Shown in pieces: positions 55,256 to 64,000 of a DNA stretch of 64,000 nt (positions within the stretch are counted from its first letter, which is position 1; each line of letters begins with the position of its first letter). Origin of the DNA: Nitrosospira multiformis (lineage in GTDB: Bacteria; Pseudomonadota; Gammaproteobacteria; Burkholderiales; Nitrosomonadaceae); the NCBI RefSeq assembly GCF_900103165.1, contig NZ_FNKY01000001.1, forward strand, positions 1,240,001-1,304,000, in the 5' to 3' direction. Position numbers and translations under genes: made by a program. The notes below the pieces were generated by a model. The model was not told the DNA's origin. It worked only from the letters and a program-made list of their open reading frames with translations, and ran no database searches.

Positions 55256-56515
55256 ATGCAGCTTATAGAATCCGCTTTGGAGTCACAATTCGATTTGATG
55301 TTTGATATTGAGAAAGTTCGCGCTGATTTTCCGATTCTCAAGCTCCAGATCGACGGTAAACCCCTGGTCTATTTCGATAATGCGGCATCCTGCCAGATGC
55401 CGCAGCCAGTCATCGACCGTCTGGTGCGTTATCAGACCACGCAACATGCCAATATCAATCGTGGAGTGCATTACCTGTCGGAAACGGCAACCGCGGAATA
55501 CGAGGAATCACGCCGCAAGTTGCAGCGCTTCATCAATGCGCGCGAAGACAGGGAAGTTATCTTTACCAGCGGCACCACGGATGCGATCAATCTGGTGATG
55601 CACGGCTACGGCCGCAAGTTCATCGGCGCTGGTGACGAGATCATTCTGACTACGCTGGAACACCATTCGAATATAGTGCCGTGGCAGATGCTGGCGGAAG
55701 AGAAAGGAGCAAAAATCCGTGTTGCGCCCATCAACGACGCGGGCGAACTTCTTATTGACGAGTACGAGAAACTTTTTAACGAGCGCACGAAATTTGTTGG
55801 CGTGATGCACGTGTCGAACGCGCTGGGTACGATCAATCCGGTCAAATCCATGATTGCATTCGCGCATGCGCGCGGGGTACCGGTACTGATCGATGGGGCG
55901 CAGGCGGTGCCGCATATGAAAGTCGATGTGCAGGACCTCGATTGCGATTTCTATGCGTTCTCAGGTCATAAGATGTGCGGCCCGACGGGTATTGGCATTC
56001 TTTATGGGAAGGCCGAGTTGCTCGAGCGCATGCAGCCGTTCAAGGGTGGCGGGGATATGATTTTGTCGGTGACGTTTGAAAAGACCACCTACAATACTAT
56101 CCCGCACAAGTTTGAAGCGGGTACGCCCCCGATTGCGGCTGCGATCGGACTGGGTGCCGCGGTTGATTATTTATTGTCGGTTGGCATGGATACCATTGCT
56201 TCGCAAGAACTTGATCTGCTCAACTATGCGACCGAACAGATAAGCCGTGTACCGGGTGTGCGTATTATTGGCACCGCCGCAATGAAAACCGCGGTGCTGT
56301 CGTTTGAGGTCAAGGGCGTGCATCCGCATGATATCGGCACGCTCCTGAATCAGGATGGAGTCGCGGTACGTACGGGCCACCATTGTGTGCAGCCGGTGAT
56401 GCTGCGTCTCAAGGTGCCGGCAACGACACGCGCCTCTTTTGCATTTTACAATACGCTGACCGAGGTGGATTCATTTATCGCGAGTCTTCGCACCGTACAG
56501 AAGATTTTCACGTAA
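55256..56515 (+). CDS. sufS: Cysteine desulfurase SufS (group II)
   Basis: 419 residues. YFDNAASCQMPQPVIDRL is the N-terminal motif, FYAFSGHKMCGPTGIGILYG contains the PLP Lys, and VRTGHHCVQPVMLRL has the active Cys in the short loop of group-II enzymes. It gives sulfur to the SufU-type partner encoded next. A later ATG in frame (MFDIEKVRADFP) would shorten it by 14 residues. Its stop overlaps the next start (TAATG). Confidence 0.96.
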   Translation: MQLIESALESQFDLMFDIEKVRADFPILKLQIDGKPLVYFDNAASCQMPQPVIDRLVRYQTTQHANINRGVHYLSETATAEYEESRRKLQRFINAREDREVIFTSGTTDAINLVMHGYGRKFIGAGDEIILTTLEHHSNIVPWQMLAEEKGAKIRVAPINDAGELLIDEYEKLFNERTKFVGVMHVSNALGTINPVKSMIAFAHARGVPVLIDGAQAVPHMKVDVQDLDCDFYAFSGHKMCGPTGIGILYGKAELLERMQPFKGGGDMILSVTFEKTTYNTIPHKFEAGTPPIAAAIGLGAAVDYLLSVGMDTIASQELDLLNYATEQISRVPGVRIIGTAAMKTAVLSFEVKGVHPHDIGTLLNQDGVAVRTGHHCVQPVMLRLKVPATTRASFAFYNTLTEVDSFIASLRTVQKIFT

Positions 56516-56997
56516 TGAGTACGAAATCACTTTATCAAGAGGTTATCCTCGACCACAACAAGAAGCCGCGCAATTACGGTACGCTCGATAACGCAAGTCA
56601 TCACGCCGTCGGTCATAATCCGCTGTGCGGTGACCACCTCGATATTGCACTCAATCTTGACGGGGAGCGCATTGATCGTATTGCTTTCCATGGTGAGTCA
56701 TGTGCGATCTGCAAGGCATCGGCCTCAATGATGACTGCCGTCGTAAAAGGCAAGACACGGGCGGACGCTGAAACATTGATTCAGGAATTTCGTGATATGG
56801 CAATCGGCAAGCTCAACCTTGACGGTGATCATCATCTGGGCCGGCTCACCGTTTTTGCAGGGGTACGCGATCTTCCGACACGCGTCAAATGTGCAATTCT
56901 GCCGTGGCATACCTTGCAGGCGGCGCTCAATTCGGTGACCACCACATCCACGGAGGCTGAAGACGATCCGATGCATGCCGCAATCGGTGATGCTTAA
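56515..56997 (+). CDS. sufU: SufU/IscU-like sulfur acceptor
   Basis: 160 residues from MSTKSLYQEVILDHNKKPRN. NPLCGDHLDI, GESCAICKASASMM and RVKCAILPWHTL carry the three conserved cysteines; the 19-21-residue insertion between Cys2 and Cys3 and the lack of the LPPVK motif mark SufU rather than IscU. It accepts persulfide from SufS. This Gram-positive-style partner in a proteobacterial suf operon replaces SufE. Confidence 0.93.
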   Translation: MSTKSLYQEVILDHNKKPRNYGTLDNASHHAVGHNPLCGDHLDIALNLDGERIDRIAFHGESCAICKASASMMTAVVKGKTRADAETLIQEFRDMAIGKLNLDGDHHLGRLTVFAGVRDLPTRVKCAILPWHTLQAALNSVTTTSTEAEDDPMHAAIGDA

Positions 56998-57017
56998 CAG
57001 GAAGCAGGAAAGGAAAA

Positions 57018-57578
57018 ATGCCAAAGATATCTGAGATAGAAGGTACGCCAAACAAGAATGCGTTGAAATTCATTCTCAAGGAGCCATTGACCTGGGGCGT
57101 GACGCACTCGTACGATAATGCCGAGCAGGCCCAGGACGATCCCCTTGCCGCCGCGCTATTCGATATCGATCATGTAACCAATGTATTTTATGTCGATCGC
57201 TGGATCACGATTACGCAGGATGGTGGCGCCGATTGGCAGGATCTGGCCCGCGAAGTCGCCGATCCGATCCGGGCCGCGCCCGCGGCGACTTCGCAGTCAG
57301 CTGCTACCGTTGCGGCGGCATCCAGCGCCATTGCCGGTTTGAGCCCGGAGGACCAGCAGCGCCTTGAAACGATCAATACGCTGCTTGATGAGGAGATACG
57401 TCCTTATTTGCAAAATGACGGCGGTGATCTTCATGTGCTCGGCCTCGACGGCAACAAACTCAGCGTTCACTACCAGGGCGCCTGCGGCACTTGCCCGAGC
57501 TCAATTTCGGGCACGCTCAGAGGCATTCAGAATTTGTTGAGGTCGATAGAGCCCGATTTGGAAGTAGTCGCGATGTAG
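57018..57578 (+). CDS. Nfu-type Fe-S carrier (Nfu N + NifU C domains)
   Basis: 186 residues: an N-terminal Nfu-N domain (about 1-85, including FILKEPLTWGVTHSYDN and VTNVFYVDRWITITQDG), an Ala-rich linker (about 90-110), and a C-terminal NifU-like domain with the Cys-x2-Cys GACGTCPSSISGTLRGIQNL. It holds a 4Fe-4S cluster between two subunits for delivery to targets. AGGAAA precedes the ATG. Last gene of the suf operon. Confidence 0.9.
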   Translation: MPKISEIEGTPNKNALKFILKEPLTWGVTHSYDNAEQAQDDPLAAALFDIDHVTNVFYVDRWITITQDGGADWQDLAREVADPIRAAPAATSQSAATVAAASSAIAGLSPEDQQRLETINTLLDEEIRPYLQNDGGDLHVLGLDGNKLSVHYQGACGTCPSSISGTLRGIQNLLRSIEPDLEVVAM

Positions 57579-57605
57579 TACCGCTTGTCCGGGTGTAAGG
57601 CGCCT

Positions 57606-57962
57606 TTATCGTAATGTTTCCAGATATTCCTTTAGCACGACGGCGTTATTGTGATTGAGCTCCCTGGAACCAAAGAGAAGCGTGGCGTTTCCGTTTCCAA
57701 GTTTCGCGATGAGTTCCTTGACAGCCGCGTCGTTGTTCTTAAGCTCTTCCTGGTATCTGCGCCGGAATTCAGGCCACTTCTCCAGCTCATGTTGATACCA
57801 GTCGCGTAACTCATTCGAGGGCGCTACTTCCTTGGCCCAGAAATCGATCCCGGCCTTAGCCTTCGAGAGACCGCGTGGCCACAAGCGGTCGACGAGGATG
57901 CGTATTCCATCCGGGTGTGGGGGTGGCTCGTATACTCGTTCAAGTCTGAGTCTCATCGTCAT
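57606..57962 (-). CDS. DUF488 family protein
   Basis: 118 residues with the family pattern RILVDRLWPRGLSKAKAGID and LRDWYQHELEKWPEFRRRYQ and the LLFGSRELNHNNAVVLKEYL end. Function not established; these cytoplasmic proteins occur widely and are sometimes linked to uroporphyrin or redox gene neighbourhoods. Start 57962 or two codons later. It converges on nfu with 27 bases between. 57963-58215 has no recognised gene. Confidence 0.85.
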   Translation of the reverse strand: MTMRLRLERVYEPPPHPDGIRILVDRLWPRGLSKAKAGIDFWAKEVAPSNELRDWYQHELEKWPEFRRRYQEELKNNDAAVKELIAKLGNGNATLLFGSRELNHNNAVVLKEYLETLR

Positions 57963-58215
57963 TACAAGGCATATCGCCTGCTATCGGTCGGTTATAATTC
58001 GACCCATGTCCCAGAAACTCGTTCCTGGTTTCGGGGTAGTTTGCATGATAATTATTTCCGAAGATCGCTTAATCCATTCGATGATGCCGATCGGCTATAG
58101 TATTATCCTGAAGCCGATAGTTGGTCTCGTCTCATTGGAACCCGCCAGGGGTGAAGGTCAAGTGATGCGAGGAGTCATTGCGGATCATGTCGCTTAATTG
58201 ACAAATGAACCGGGA

Positions 58216-58247
58216 ATGAGCGGTCACTGCTGGATTTAGGTTATCAG
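58216..58247 (+). repeat. Dispersed repeat copy abutting hemJ
   Basis: AATGAGCGGTCACTGCTGGA then TTTAGGTTATCAG matches the right end of the 2121-2367 element (AATGAGCGGTCAACTGCCGG) with small changes, and ends at the hemJ ATG. Confidence 0.6.
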
Positions 58248-58661
58248 ATGCTCTGGATAAAATCGCTACATATTATTTTTATGGTGACCTGGTTTGCCGG
58301 GCTCTTTTATTTGCCTCGCCTGTTCGTCTATCATGCGATGAGCGATGATGCGTCCGGCATTGAGCGTTTCAAGGTGATGGAACGCAAGCTCTATTATGGC
58401 ATCATGACACCAGGTGCCGTATTGACGATTCTTTTTGGCCTGTGGCTTTGGCTGGGTTACGGTATTTCCGGCGGATGGTTGCATGCCAAACTTGCATTGG
58501 TGATCGTACTGATTGGATACCACCTCTACTGCGGCAGATTGCTTGCCGATTTCAAGTATGACCGCAACCGCCATAGTCACGTTTATTACCGCTGGTTCAA
58601 TGAAATTCCGGTGGTGATTCTGATTGTGGTGGTGATACTGGTCGTGGTGAAACCATTTTAA
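58248..58661 (+). CDS. hemJ: Protoporphyrinogen IX oxidase HemJ
   Basis: 137 residues with four membrane helices. IKSLHIIFMVTWFAGLFYLP followed by RLFVYHA is the haem-ligand His region of the HemJ/UPF0093 family; a second conserved segment is GGWLHAKLALVIVLIGYHLY. It oxidises protoporphyrinogen in aerobic haem synthesis; hemE lies 2.7 kb downstream on the same strand. The start directly follows the dispersed repeat; a TAGG 10 bases before the ATG may serve as a weak RBS. Confidence 0.9.
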   Translation: MLWIKSLHIIFMVTWFAGLFYLPRLFVYHAMSDDASGIERFKVMERKLYYGIMTPGAVLTILFGLWLWLGYGISGGWLHAKLALVIVLIGYHLYCGRLLADFKYDRNRHSHVYYRWFNEIPVVILIVVVILVVVKPF

Positions 58662-58786
58662 GAATTGCTATCCTTCATGAAATTCTCCGGATGCAACGCT
58701 TTCTATCAGCGGATAGAGAAGAAAAGCGAGATCATGCATTCAAACCCCTCGGAAACCCTTCAAAGTCCTTCCAAACCGGCTAATCC

Positions 58787-59887
58787 ATGAAAACCATTAC
58801 GGTAGATCTTGATGCTACACCGAGCGAGCGCAGCTATCCGATACATATCGGCAGCGCCATTTTGAGCCAGATCGAACTTATCATGACCCACCTACCGCGG
58901 AAGCGCGTTGCTATCGTGACCAATACCACGGTGGCGCCGCTTTATCTGGAACGGTTGCGTAGTGCACTGGAGAAGCAAGATGTGGCGTCAGTCCCCATCA
59001 TTCTTCCCGACGGGGAAGAGTACAAGAACTGGCAAACACTCAATCTCATTTTTGATGCGCTGCTGACAAACCGCTGTGAACGCGGCACCCCGGTTATCGC
59101 GCTCGGTGGGGGAGTTGTCGGTGATCTGGCCGGCTTCGCCGCCGCCACCTATTTGCGTGGCGTGCCATTTATTCAATATCCGACCACGCTGCTGGCGCAG
59201 GTTGATTCTTCGGTCGGTGGCAAGACGGGTATTAACCATCCGCTTGGCAAGAACATGATCGGTGCTTTTTATCAACCCAAGGTGGTGGTGGCTGACAGCA
59301 CGATACTGGAAACCCTGCCCGAAAGAGAATTACGCGCAGGTATTGCCGAGGTGATCAAGTATGGTCTGATCCGGGATTCTGCTTTTCTGGTGTGGATCGA
59401 ACAGAACATGACAAAACTTCTGGCGCGTGATCCTGAGGTACTGATCGAAGCAATATACCGCAGCTGCAGGAATAAAGCCGAGGTTGTGGAGGCCGATGAG
59501 CATGAAAGCGGTGTCCGCGCACTGCTCAACCTGGGGCATACTTTTGGTCATGCCATCGAAAATGCATTGGGCTATGGCACGTGGCTGCATGGTGAAGCCG
59601 TCGCGGCAGGTACGGTACTAGCGGCGGAATTGTCGCGGCGCATGGGTATGATCAGCCAGATCGACGTCGAGCGTATCCGCAACATCTACGTGCAAGCCGG
59701 ACTTCCTGTCGCCGCTCCCAATCTGGGTCCGGAAAAGTATCTGCATTTGATGGGGCTGGACAAGAAAGTAGCGGGCGGGAAAATGCGTTTCATCCTGCTC
59801 CAGCGGATTGGTGAAGCGATGGTTCACTCCGACGTGCCCGCTGGAGTCCTCACTGAAACACTTCTGGGATGTACCGCCCATGCATGA
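58787..59887 (+). CDS. aroB: 3-dehydroquinate synthase
   Basis: 366 residues. [20 protein letters not shown] and [20 protein letters not shown] are the NAD and substrate motifs, with the zinc His in [12 protein letters not shown] and HGEAVAAG. It makes 3-dehydroquinate from DAHP, the second step of the shikimate pathway. It overlaps dgt by 8 bases. aroK, its usual upstream partner, is at the far end of the window. Confidence 0.96.
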   Translation: MKTITVDLDATPSERSYPIHIGSAILSQIELIMTHLPRKRVAIVTNTTVAPLYLERLRSALEKQDVASVPIILPDGEEYKNWQTLNLIFDALLTNRCERGTPVIALGGGVVGDLAGFAAATYLRGVPFIQYPTTLLAQVDSSVGGKTGINHPLGKNMIGAFYQPKVVVADSTILETLPERELRAGIAEVIKYGLIRDSAFLVWIEQNMTKLLARDPEVLIEAIYRSCRNKAEVVEADEHESGVRALLNLGHTFGHAIENALGYGTWLHGEAVAAGTVLAAELSRRMGMISQIDVERIRNIYVQAGLPVAAPNLGPEKYLHLMGLDKKVAGGKMRFILLQRIGEAMVHSDVPAGVLTETLLGCTAHA

Positions 59888-61001
59888 GCTGGCGCCTTAT
59901 GCGGTATGCTCGATAAATTCGCGCGGCCGGCGTATCGAGGAAGAGTCGTCCCCCGGCCGTACGGAGTTCCAGCGCGATCGTGATCGCATTATTCATTCCA
60001 CCGCATTTCGCCGCCTCGAATACAAGACCCAGGTTTTTGTCAATCACGAGGGAGATCTTTTCCGCACGCGCTTGACACACAGCCTGGAGGTGGCGCAAAT
60101 CGGCCGCTCCGTCGCCCGGAATCTGCGTCTTAATGAAGATCTGGTTGAGGCTATCGCCCTGGCGCATGATTTAGGCCATACCCCATTTGGTCACGCGGGG
60201 CAGGATGCGTTAAATGATTGCATGAAAGACTACGGCGGCTTCGAGCACAATTTACAGTCTCTGCGGGTGGTAGATGTGCTGGAAGAGCGTTACGGGGCAT
60301 TTGATGGTTTGAACCTGTGCTTCGAAACGCGCGAAGGCATACTTAAGCACTGCGCCAGGAAAAATGCCCGAAGACTTGGTGATGTAGGTAAACGTTTTCT
60401 CACCGACCAGCGCCCATCGCTGGAAGCGCAGCTTGCCAATCTTGCCGATGAGATAGCCTACAATAATCATGATGTCGACGACGGTTTGCGTTCAGGTCTC
60501 ATTACGCAGGGACAGCTTGAGGAGATCGGGCTTTTTTCCCGGCACCTGGCGCTGGCTAAAAAACAGTATCCCGACATCTCGGGACGGCGCTTGATTCATG
60601 AAACGGTACGGCGCATGATCAATACGCTGGTAGCGGATCTGATCAGGCAAAGCGCGATCAATATCGCCGATGCGCATCCGGATGATTTATCCGCGGTACG
60701 GGCCGCGCCTGTACTGATTGGTTTCAGCAATAAGATCCTGCGGGAACAGCAGGAATTGAAAAAATTCCTGCGCGATAATCTTTACCGGCACTACCGGGTC
60801 GCGCGCATGAGTACAAAGGCGCGTCATACCGTCGAGATGCTATTTAACGCGTTCCACTCCGATATCCAGTTACTCCCGCCTAAGTATCAGACTAAATACT
60901 CCCAGGATAAACACCACGTTATTGCCGACTACATAGCAGGCATGACCGATCGTTATGCTATTCGGGAGTATCGGCGATTGTTCGCTATTGATGAGACCTA
61001 G
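59880..61001 (+). CDS. dgt: dGTP triphosphohydrolase-like HD protein
   Basis: 373 residues from [20 protein letters not shown]. The HD-domain metal ligands are [34 protein letters not shown] and [14 protein letters not shown]. This is the dGTPase-like (DGTPase-like type) family that hydrolyses dNTPs to nucleosides and triphosphate. A longer reading from inside aroB (59808) is unlikely. It overlaps aroB, so the two are co-translated; the aroB-dgt pair is common in betaproteobacteria. Confidence 0.93.
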   Translation: MHELAPYAVCSINSRGRRIEEESSPGRTEFQRDRDRIIHSTAFRRLEYKTQVFVNHEGDLFRTRLTHSLEVAQIGRSVARNLRLNEDLVEAIALAHDLGHTPFGHAGQDALNDCMKDYGGFEHNLQSLRVVDVLEERYGAFDGLNLCFETREGILKHCARKNARRLGDVGKRFLTDQRPSLEAQLANLADEIAYNNHDVDDGLRSGLITQGQLEEIGLFSRHLALAKKQYPDISGRRLIHETVRRMINTLVADLIRQSAINIADAHPDDLSAVRAAPVLIGFSNKILREQQELKKFLRDNLYRHYRVARMSTKARHTVEMLFNAFHSDIQLLPPKYQTKYSQDKHHVIADYIAGMTDRYAIREYRRLFAIDET

Positions 61002-61373
61002 GAATCTCTCATAAGCTCCCAATTTGCCGGCAACGTGTTCCATGGAGAAGAATCTTTCCTCCCCCAGTCACTTTCCACTTCAAGCTTCAAGTGTGGCGGG
61101 GTGCCAGGTAAATGATGAGGTCTTCAGCCGAATGCCAACGTTGGAACAAATGCCAAATGTGAGGCATTAATCGTCAATATCGCGATTGTATTCATCAGGG
61201 ATAATGTACCCGAAGGCCAATCGCTGGTAATATCGACAGTTCGGGAAAGCAGCAATCACCCTCTGCGAATTGGGCTTCGATGGAATTTGGTTCATGCGCG
61301 CGGGGCTACGATCCGAACACATGTTTGACCAGGAACGCTTCCCTATCGAATTTTAGAAATTAAATAGATCCCG
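61002..61373 (+). other. 372-bp gap before hemE with no recognisable gene
   Basis: No frame gives a familiar protein and there is no convincing RNA gene. A run ending 61356 (GFDGIWFMRAGLRSEHMFDQ on the plus strand) is open for about 30 codons without a start signal. It probably holds the hemE promoter. Confidence 0.4.
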
Positions 61374-62441
61374 ATGACAAAATTAAAAAACGATACCCTG
61401 CTGCGAGCCCTGCTGCGGCAACCTACCGAGTACACGCCTGTGTGGTTGATGCGACAGGCGGGCCGTTACCTGGCTGAATACAATCAGACTCGGGCCCGCG
61501 CCGGTAATTTTCTGGCGCTGTGCAAGAATCCCGATTTTGCCACCGAAGTTACCATGCAACCCTTGGCGCGGTTTCCGCTCGATGCCGCGATACTGTTTTC
61601 GGATATTCTTACCATTCCCGATGCAATGGGACTGGGGCTCTATTTCTCCGAGGGCGAAGGCCCCAAGTTTGAGCGTCCATTGCGCGAGGAATGGGAAATT
61701 CGTGCGCTTACGGTGCCTGATCCCTCGGTGCACTTGCGTTATGTGATGGATGCTGTTTCGCAAATTCGCAAGACGCTGGATAATCGCATTCCGCTGATTG
61801 GTTTTTCAGGCAGCCCCTTTACGCTTGCCTGCTATATGGTGGAAGGATGCGGCGGCACCGATTTCCGCCAAATCAAAACCATGTTGTACCAGCGGCCGGA
61901 TTTGCTGCACCACATACTCAATATCAACGCACAGGCGGTAATCGCCTATCTGAATGCACAGATCGAATCCGGTGCCCAGGCGGTGATGATTTTTGATACC
62001 TGGGGCGGAGCATTGTCGCATGCCGCCTATCAGGAATTTTCTTTGCGTTATATGAGTCAGATATTGGCCGGAATCAAGCGCGAGCATGGGGGCGGACGCA
62101 TTCCCAATATTATTTTTACCAAGGGTGGCGGCTTGTGGCTGGAGAGCATTGCCGACAGTGGTTGTGATGCGGTGGGTCTGGACTGGACCGTCGATATTGG
62201 TGAGGCACGCAGGCGCGTGGGTCACAAAGTCGCGCTGCAAGGTAATCTCGATCCCGCGGTGCTGTTTGCCGCACCGGAAATCATTACCGCAGAGGTGGAA
62301 AAGATTCTTGCCGCCTATGGTGACGGCTACGGTCACGTATTCAACCTCGGGCACGGCATCTCCCAGTTTACGCCGCCTGAGAGTGCCCTGACGTTAGTGG
62401 AGGCTGTTCACAGTATCAGTCGAAAATATCGTCCGCACTAG
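61374..62441 (+). CDS. hemE: Uroporphyrinogen decarboxylase
   Basis: 355 residues. [20 protein letters not shown] is the substrate-binding N-terminal motif, [19 protein letters not shown] holds the catalytic Asp, and [16 protein letters not shown] and [12 protein letters not shown] complete the family. It decarboxylates uroporphyrinogen III to coproporphyrinogen III in the cytoplasm. Haem demand is high in cytochrome-rich chemolithotrophs. Confidence 0.97.
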   Translation: MTKLKNDTLLRALLRQPTEYTPVWLMRQAGRYLAEYNQTRARAGNFLALCKNPDFATEVTMQPLARFPLDAAILFSDILTIPDAMGLGLYFSEGEGPKFERPLREEWEIRALTVPDPSVHLRYVMDAVSQIRKTLDNRIPLIGFSGSPFTLACYMVEGCGGTDFRQIKTMLYQRPDLLHHILNINAQAVIAYLNAQIESGAQAVMIFDTWGGALSHAAYQEFSLRYMSQILAGIKREHGGGRIPNIIFTKGGGLWLESIADSGCDAVGLDWTVDIGEARRRVGHKVALQGNLDPAVLFAAPEIITAEVEKILAAYGDGYGHVFNLGHGISQFTPPESALTLVEAVHSISRKYRPH

Positions 62442-62818
62442 CAGTCTGTCGGACAAGGAGAATCGGCTGCAAAAAGCGTCTGACCTGCCCATATTTTGCT
62501 GTTTTTTCAGCCAATAGAGCCCGTATTGGTCTTCAAAATCGTCAAAATCTGTTCTCGTCCGTCGCTTTTTCGTTTCAATTCTTTATGTCCGAGAGGCTAC
62601 TAGTTTTTTAAAAAAGGGTATAGACTACAATGATATATCTTTCAGAAGGGGGTGCCCCACCATGCGGGATATTGCATGGGCGCGGGGGGTGATTACTTCA
62701 TCTTTCATATGAAATAGTGGAATGATGATTGATAAAAAGCAGGATACATCAGTTTCCTGGTGCAGTTTGTCAGTTCGGTTGAGCCTTCGTTATCTCATAT
62801 TCTCGATAGGAATCTTTC
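62442..62818 (+). other. 377-bp gap; possible IS-end scrap and promoter
   Basis: Directly after hemE, GCAGTCTGTCGGACAAGGAG (62443-62462) resembles terminal sequences of insertion elements I have seen, but no matching second end is visible. A TACAAT (62627-62632) may be a -10 box for the two-component genes. A 16-codon ORF with GAAGGGGGTG upstream (ATG 62662) is too short to judge. Confidence 0.3.
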
Positions 62819-63502
62819 GTGCACATACTTATTATTGAAGACGATCCCGCGATTGCCACTAATCTTTACGACTTCCTGGAAGCCCGCGGCCACAGTGTTG
62901 ATGCCGCCGCGGACGGCATTACGGGTTTGCATCTCGCGGTTACGCAGCGATTTGACGGTATTCTGCTCGATCTTGGTTTACCAGGCATGGATGGCATTAC
63001 CCTGTGTCGGAAGCTTCGCCAGGAAGCGAATCTCGATACGCCCGTGTTAATGCTGACAGCGCGCGATACGCTGGCAGACAAGCTGAAAGGTTTTGATTGC
63101 GGAGCGGACGATTATCTGGTCAAGCCATTCGCGCTGAAGGAGGTCGAGGCGCGTCTGTCCGCGATGCACAAACGGCATGGAGGTAAAGTTACCAGTCGCA
63201 TACTGGAAAGCGATGATCTGTCGTTTGATCCAAAAACATTGTCGGTCCGTTTTGCCGGCGCAGCCGTCAAATTGCCGCCAAAATGTATCCGCCTGCTTGC
63301 GCTCATGATGGGGGAACCTGGCCGCGTATTCAGCCGGAGGGAACTGGAGTCGGAAGTCTGGGGCGATGCGCAGGGAACCAGCGATACCTTGCGCAGTCAT
63401 ATGCACGAATTGCGCCGTGCATTGACCCGGGCTGGCGGCTATGATCCGATTGAGACAGTGCATGGCCTCGGCTACCGCCTCATTTCCCGTGCCGGGGTTT
63501 AA
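62819..63502 (+). CDS. OmpR/PhoP-family response regulator
   Basis: 227 residues from a GTG with AGGAA 5 bases upstream. Receiver domain: acidic pair IIEDDPAIA, phosphoacceptor Asp in ILLDLGLPGMDG (about 51) and the conserved Lys in DDYLVKPF. The C-terminal winged helix (about 130-225) ends with RSHMHELRRALTRAGGYDPI and VHGLGYRL. It would act with the kinase encoded next; the signal is unknown. It overlaps the kinase gene by about 41 bases. Confidence 0.93.
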   Translation: MHILIIEDDPAIATNLYDFLEARGHSVDAAADGITGLHLAVTQRFDGILLDLGLPGMDGITLCRKLRQEANLDTPVLMLTARDTLADKLKGFDCGADDYLVKPFALKEVEARLSAMHKRHGGKVTSRILESDDLSFDPKTLSVRFAGAAVKLPPKCIRLLALMMGEPGRVFSRRELESEVWGDAQGTSDTLRSHMHELRRALTRAGGYDPIETVHGLGYRLISRAGV

Positions 63503-64000
63503 GCGCGGCCTTCGCCTGCGTGTCGCGCTGGCATTTGCGGTATTCTGCATAGTTGTCGTTGGGACCCTCGGTATCAGTCTTTATATCGCCTCCGACGATA
63601 TCGAAGAGGCGCATATCGAACAGATCATCGAAACCGAGATGGATTACCTGCTCCAGCGCTATCGCGAGCGTGCAGATTTTGTACCGCAGGTCGGATCCAA
63701 TCTCGAGAAATACATTGTCCATGATTCCATCGAGGAATCCCAGCTTCCGTCTTATTTGCAAGGCCTCAATTACAGGCGCCACAAGGTTTTCCGGGGTCCG
63801 GAGGAGGTTCGTGTCGCGGTACGGCATGTCGATGGCGTGAAATTTCTCGTTGCCTATGAAATCGGACTCCATGACCAGCGGCAACAGGAACTCAGGCTGC
63901 TTATCGTGTTATCCCTTCTCTCGGTGGTGGGTGTCGCGCTCGTGGTGGGATACCTGCTTGCGGGATTGCTTGTCAAACAAGTCACTGACCTTGCTGAACG
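63462..64000 (+). CDS. Sensor histidine kinase, N-terminal part (cut by window edge)
   Basis: About 179 codons are visible, from an ATG at 63462 (MASATASFPVPGFKRGLRLR) or a GTG at 63489. One membrane helix (LRVALAFAVFCIVVVGTLGI), a periplasmic sensor region of about 110 residues (DDIEEAHIEQIIETEMDYLL onward), and a second helix (LLIVLSLLSVVGVALVVGYL) are followed by the start of a HAMP-like segment. The kinase core lies beyond the window. The overlap with the response regulator indicates a two-component pair. Confidence 0.88.
   Translation, partial: MASATASFPVPGFKRGLRLRVALAFAVFCIVVVGTLGISLYIASDDIEEAHIEQIIETEMDYLLQRYRERADFVPQVGSNLEKYIVHDSIEESQLPSYLQGLNYRRHKVFRGPEEVRVAVRHVDGVKFLVAYEIGLHDQRQQELRLLIVLSLLSVVGVALVVGYLLAGLLVKQVTDLAE

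Noticed and set aside
57832-58197. Plus-strand frame antisense to the DUF488 gene and running into the hemJ upstream region
   Set aside because: No recognisable protein features and it opposes a conserved family gene.
62443-62580. Insertion-sequence remnant after hemE
   Set aside because: Only one terminal-like stretch was seen, with no partner end, target duplication or transposase; kept only as a low-confidence note.

Overview
The window looks like a chromosomal segment of a betaproteobacterium, most likely a chemolithoautotroph of the Nitrosospira/Nitrosomonas group. This is inferred from gene order, protein style and a red-type (form IC) RuBisCO operon with CbbX and a divergent CbbR; no ammonia-oxidation gene lies in the window, so the genus is not proven. 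Almost all coding capacity is ordinary chromosomal housekeeping, with a more plastic accessory stretch at about 24.7-33.5 kb.

Layout: 0-2 kb holds the 5' end of aroK, an EF-hand protein, a 25-residue membrane protein and a yqjD/yqjE/yqjK-like stress operon, all on the minus strand, then a large palindromic repeat. 2.5-14.6 kb is the conserved plus-strand block rpsB-tsf-pyrH-frr-uppS-cdsA-dxr-rseP-bamA-skp-fabZ-rnhB; lpxD, lpxA and lpxB, which sit inside this block in many proteobacteria, are absent here. 14.6-24.8 kb has a SlyD-like isomerase, mutS, a large GH63-like glucosidase, suhB, trmJ and an iscR-iscS pair. 24.8-33.5 kb has small stress and membrane proteins, a frameshifted Crp-like pseudogene, a MITE, a dihaem cytochrome, psd, a response-regulator scrap, an Atm1-type ABC exporter and an outer-membrane protein preceded by a broken copy of the exporter's 5' end. 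33.6-37.7 kb is the Calvin-cycle cluster cbbX-cbbS-cbbL with divergent cbbR. 37.7-50.3 kb carries two complete tandem RND efflux operons with nearly identical outer-membrane factors and a divergent TetR regulator. 50.5-57.6 kb is a SUF iron-sulfur operon: iscR2-iscA-sufB-sufC-sufD-sufS-sufU-nfu. 57.6-64 kb has a DUF488 gene, hemJ, aroB, dgt, hemE and the start of a two-component system cut by the window edge.

Regulatory reading: both iscR genes are preceded by two tandem type-1 IscR-like sites at exactly the same 28-bp spacing, so the isolated iscRS pair and the full SUF operon are probably run as one Fe-S regulon. The TetR gene faces an operator closely resembling the AcrR site. cbbL and cbbR share an intergenic region with a perfect 10-bp inverted repeat.

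The least explained feature is a dispersed repeat family with core CAACTGCCGGATTCAGGAT (about nine copies in 64 kb). Several copies end exactly at a start codon (fabZ, trmJ, the ABC exporter, hemJ), one supplies the psd stop codon, two arms flank a 247-bp palindrome, and one has been split by a 266-bp MITE with IS630-like TA/CTAG target features.
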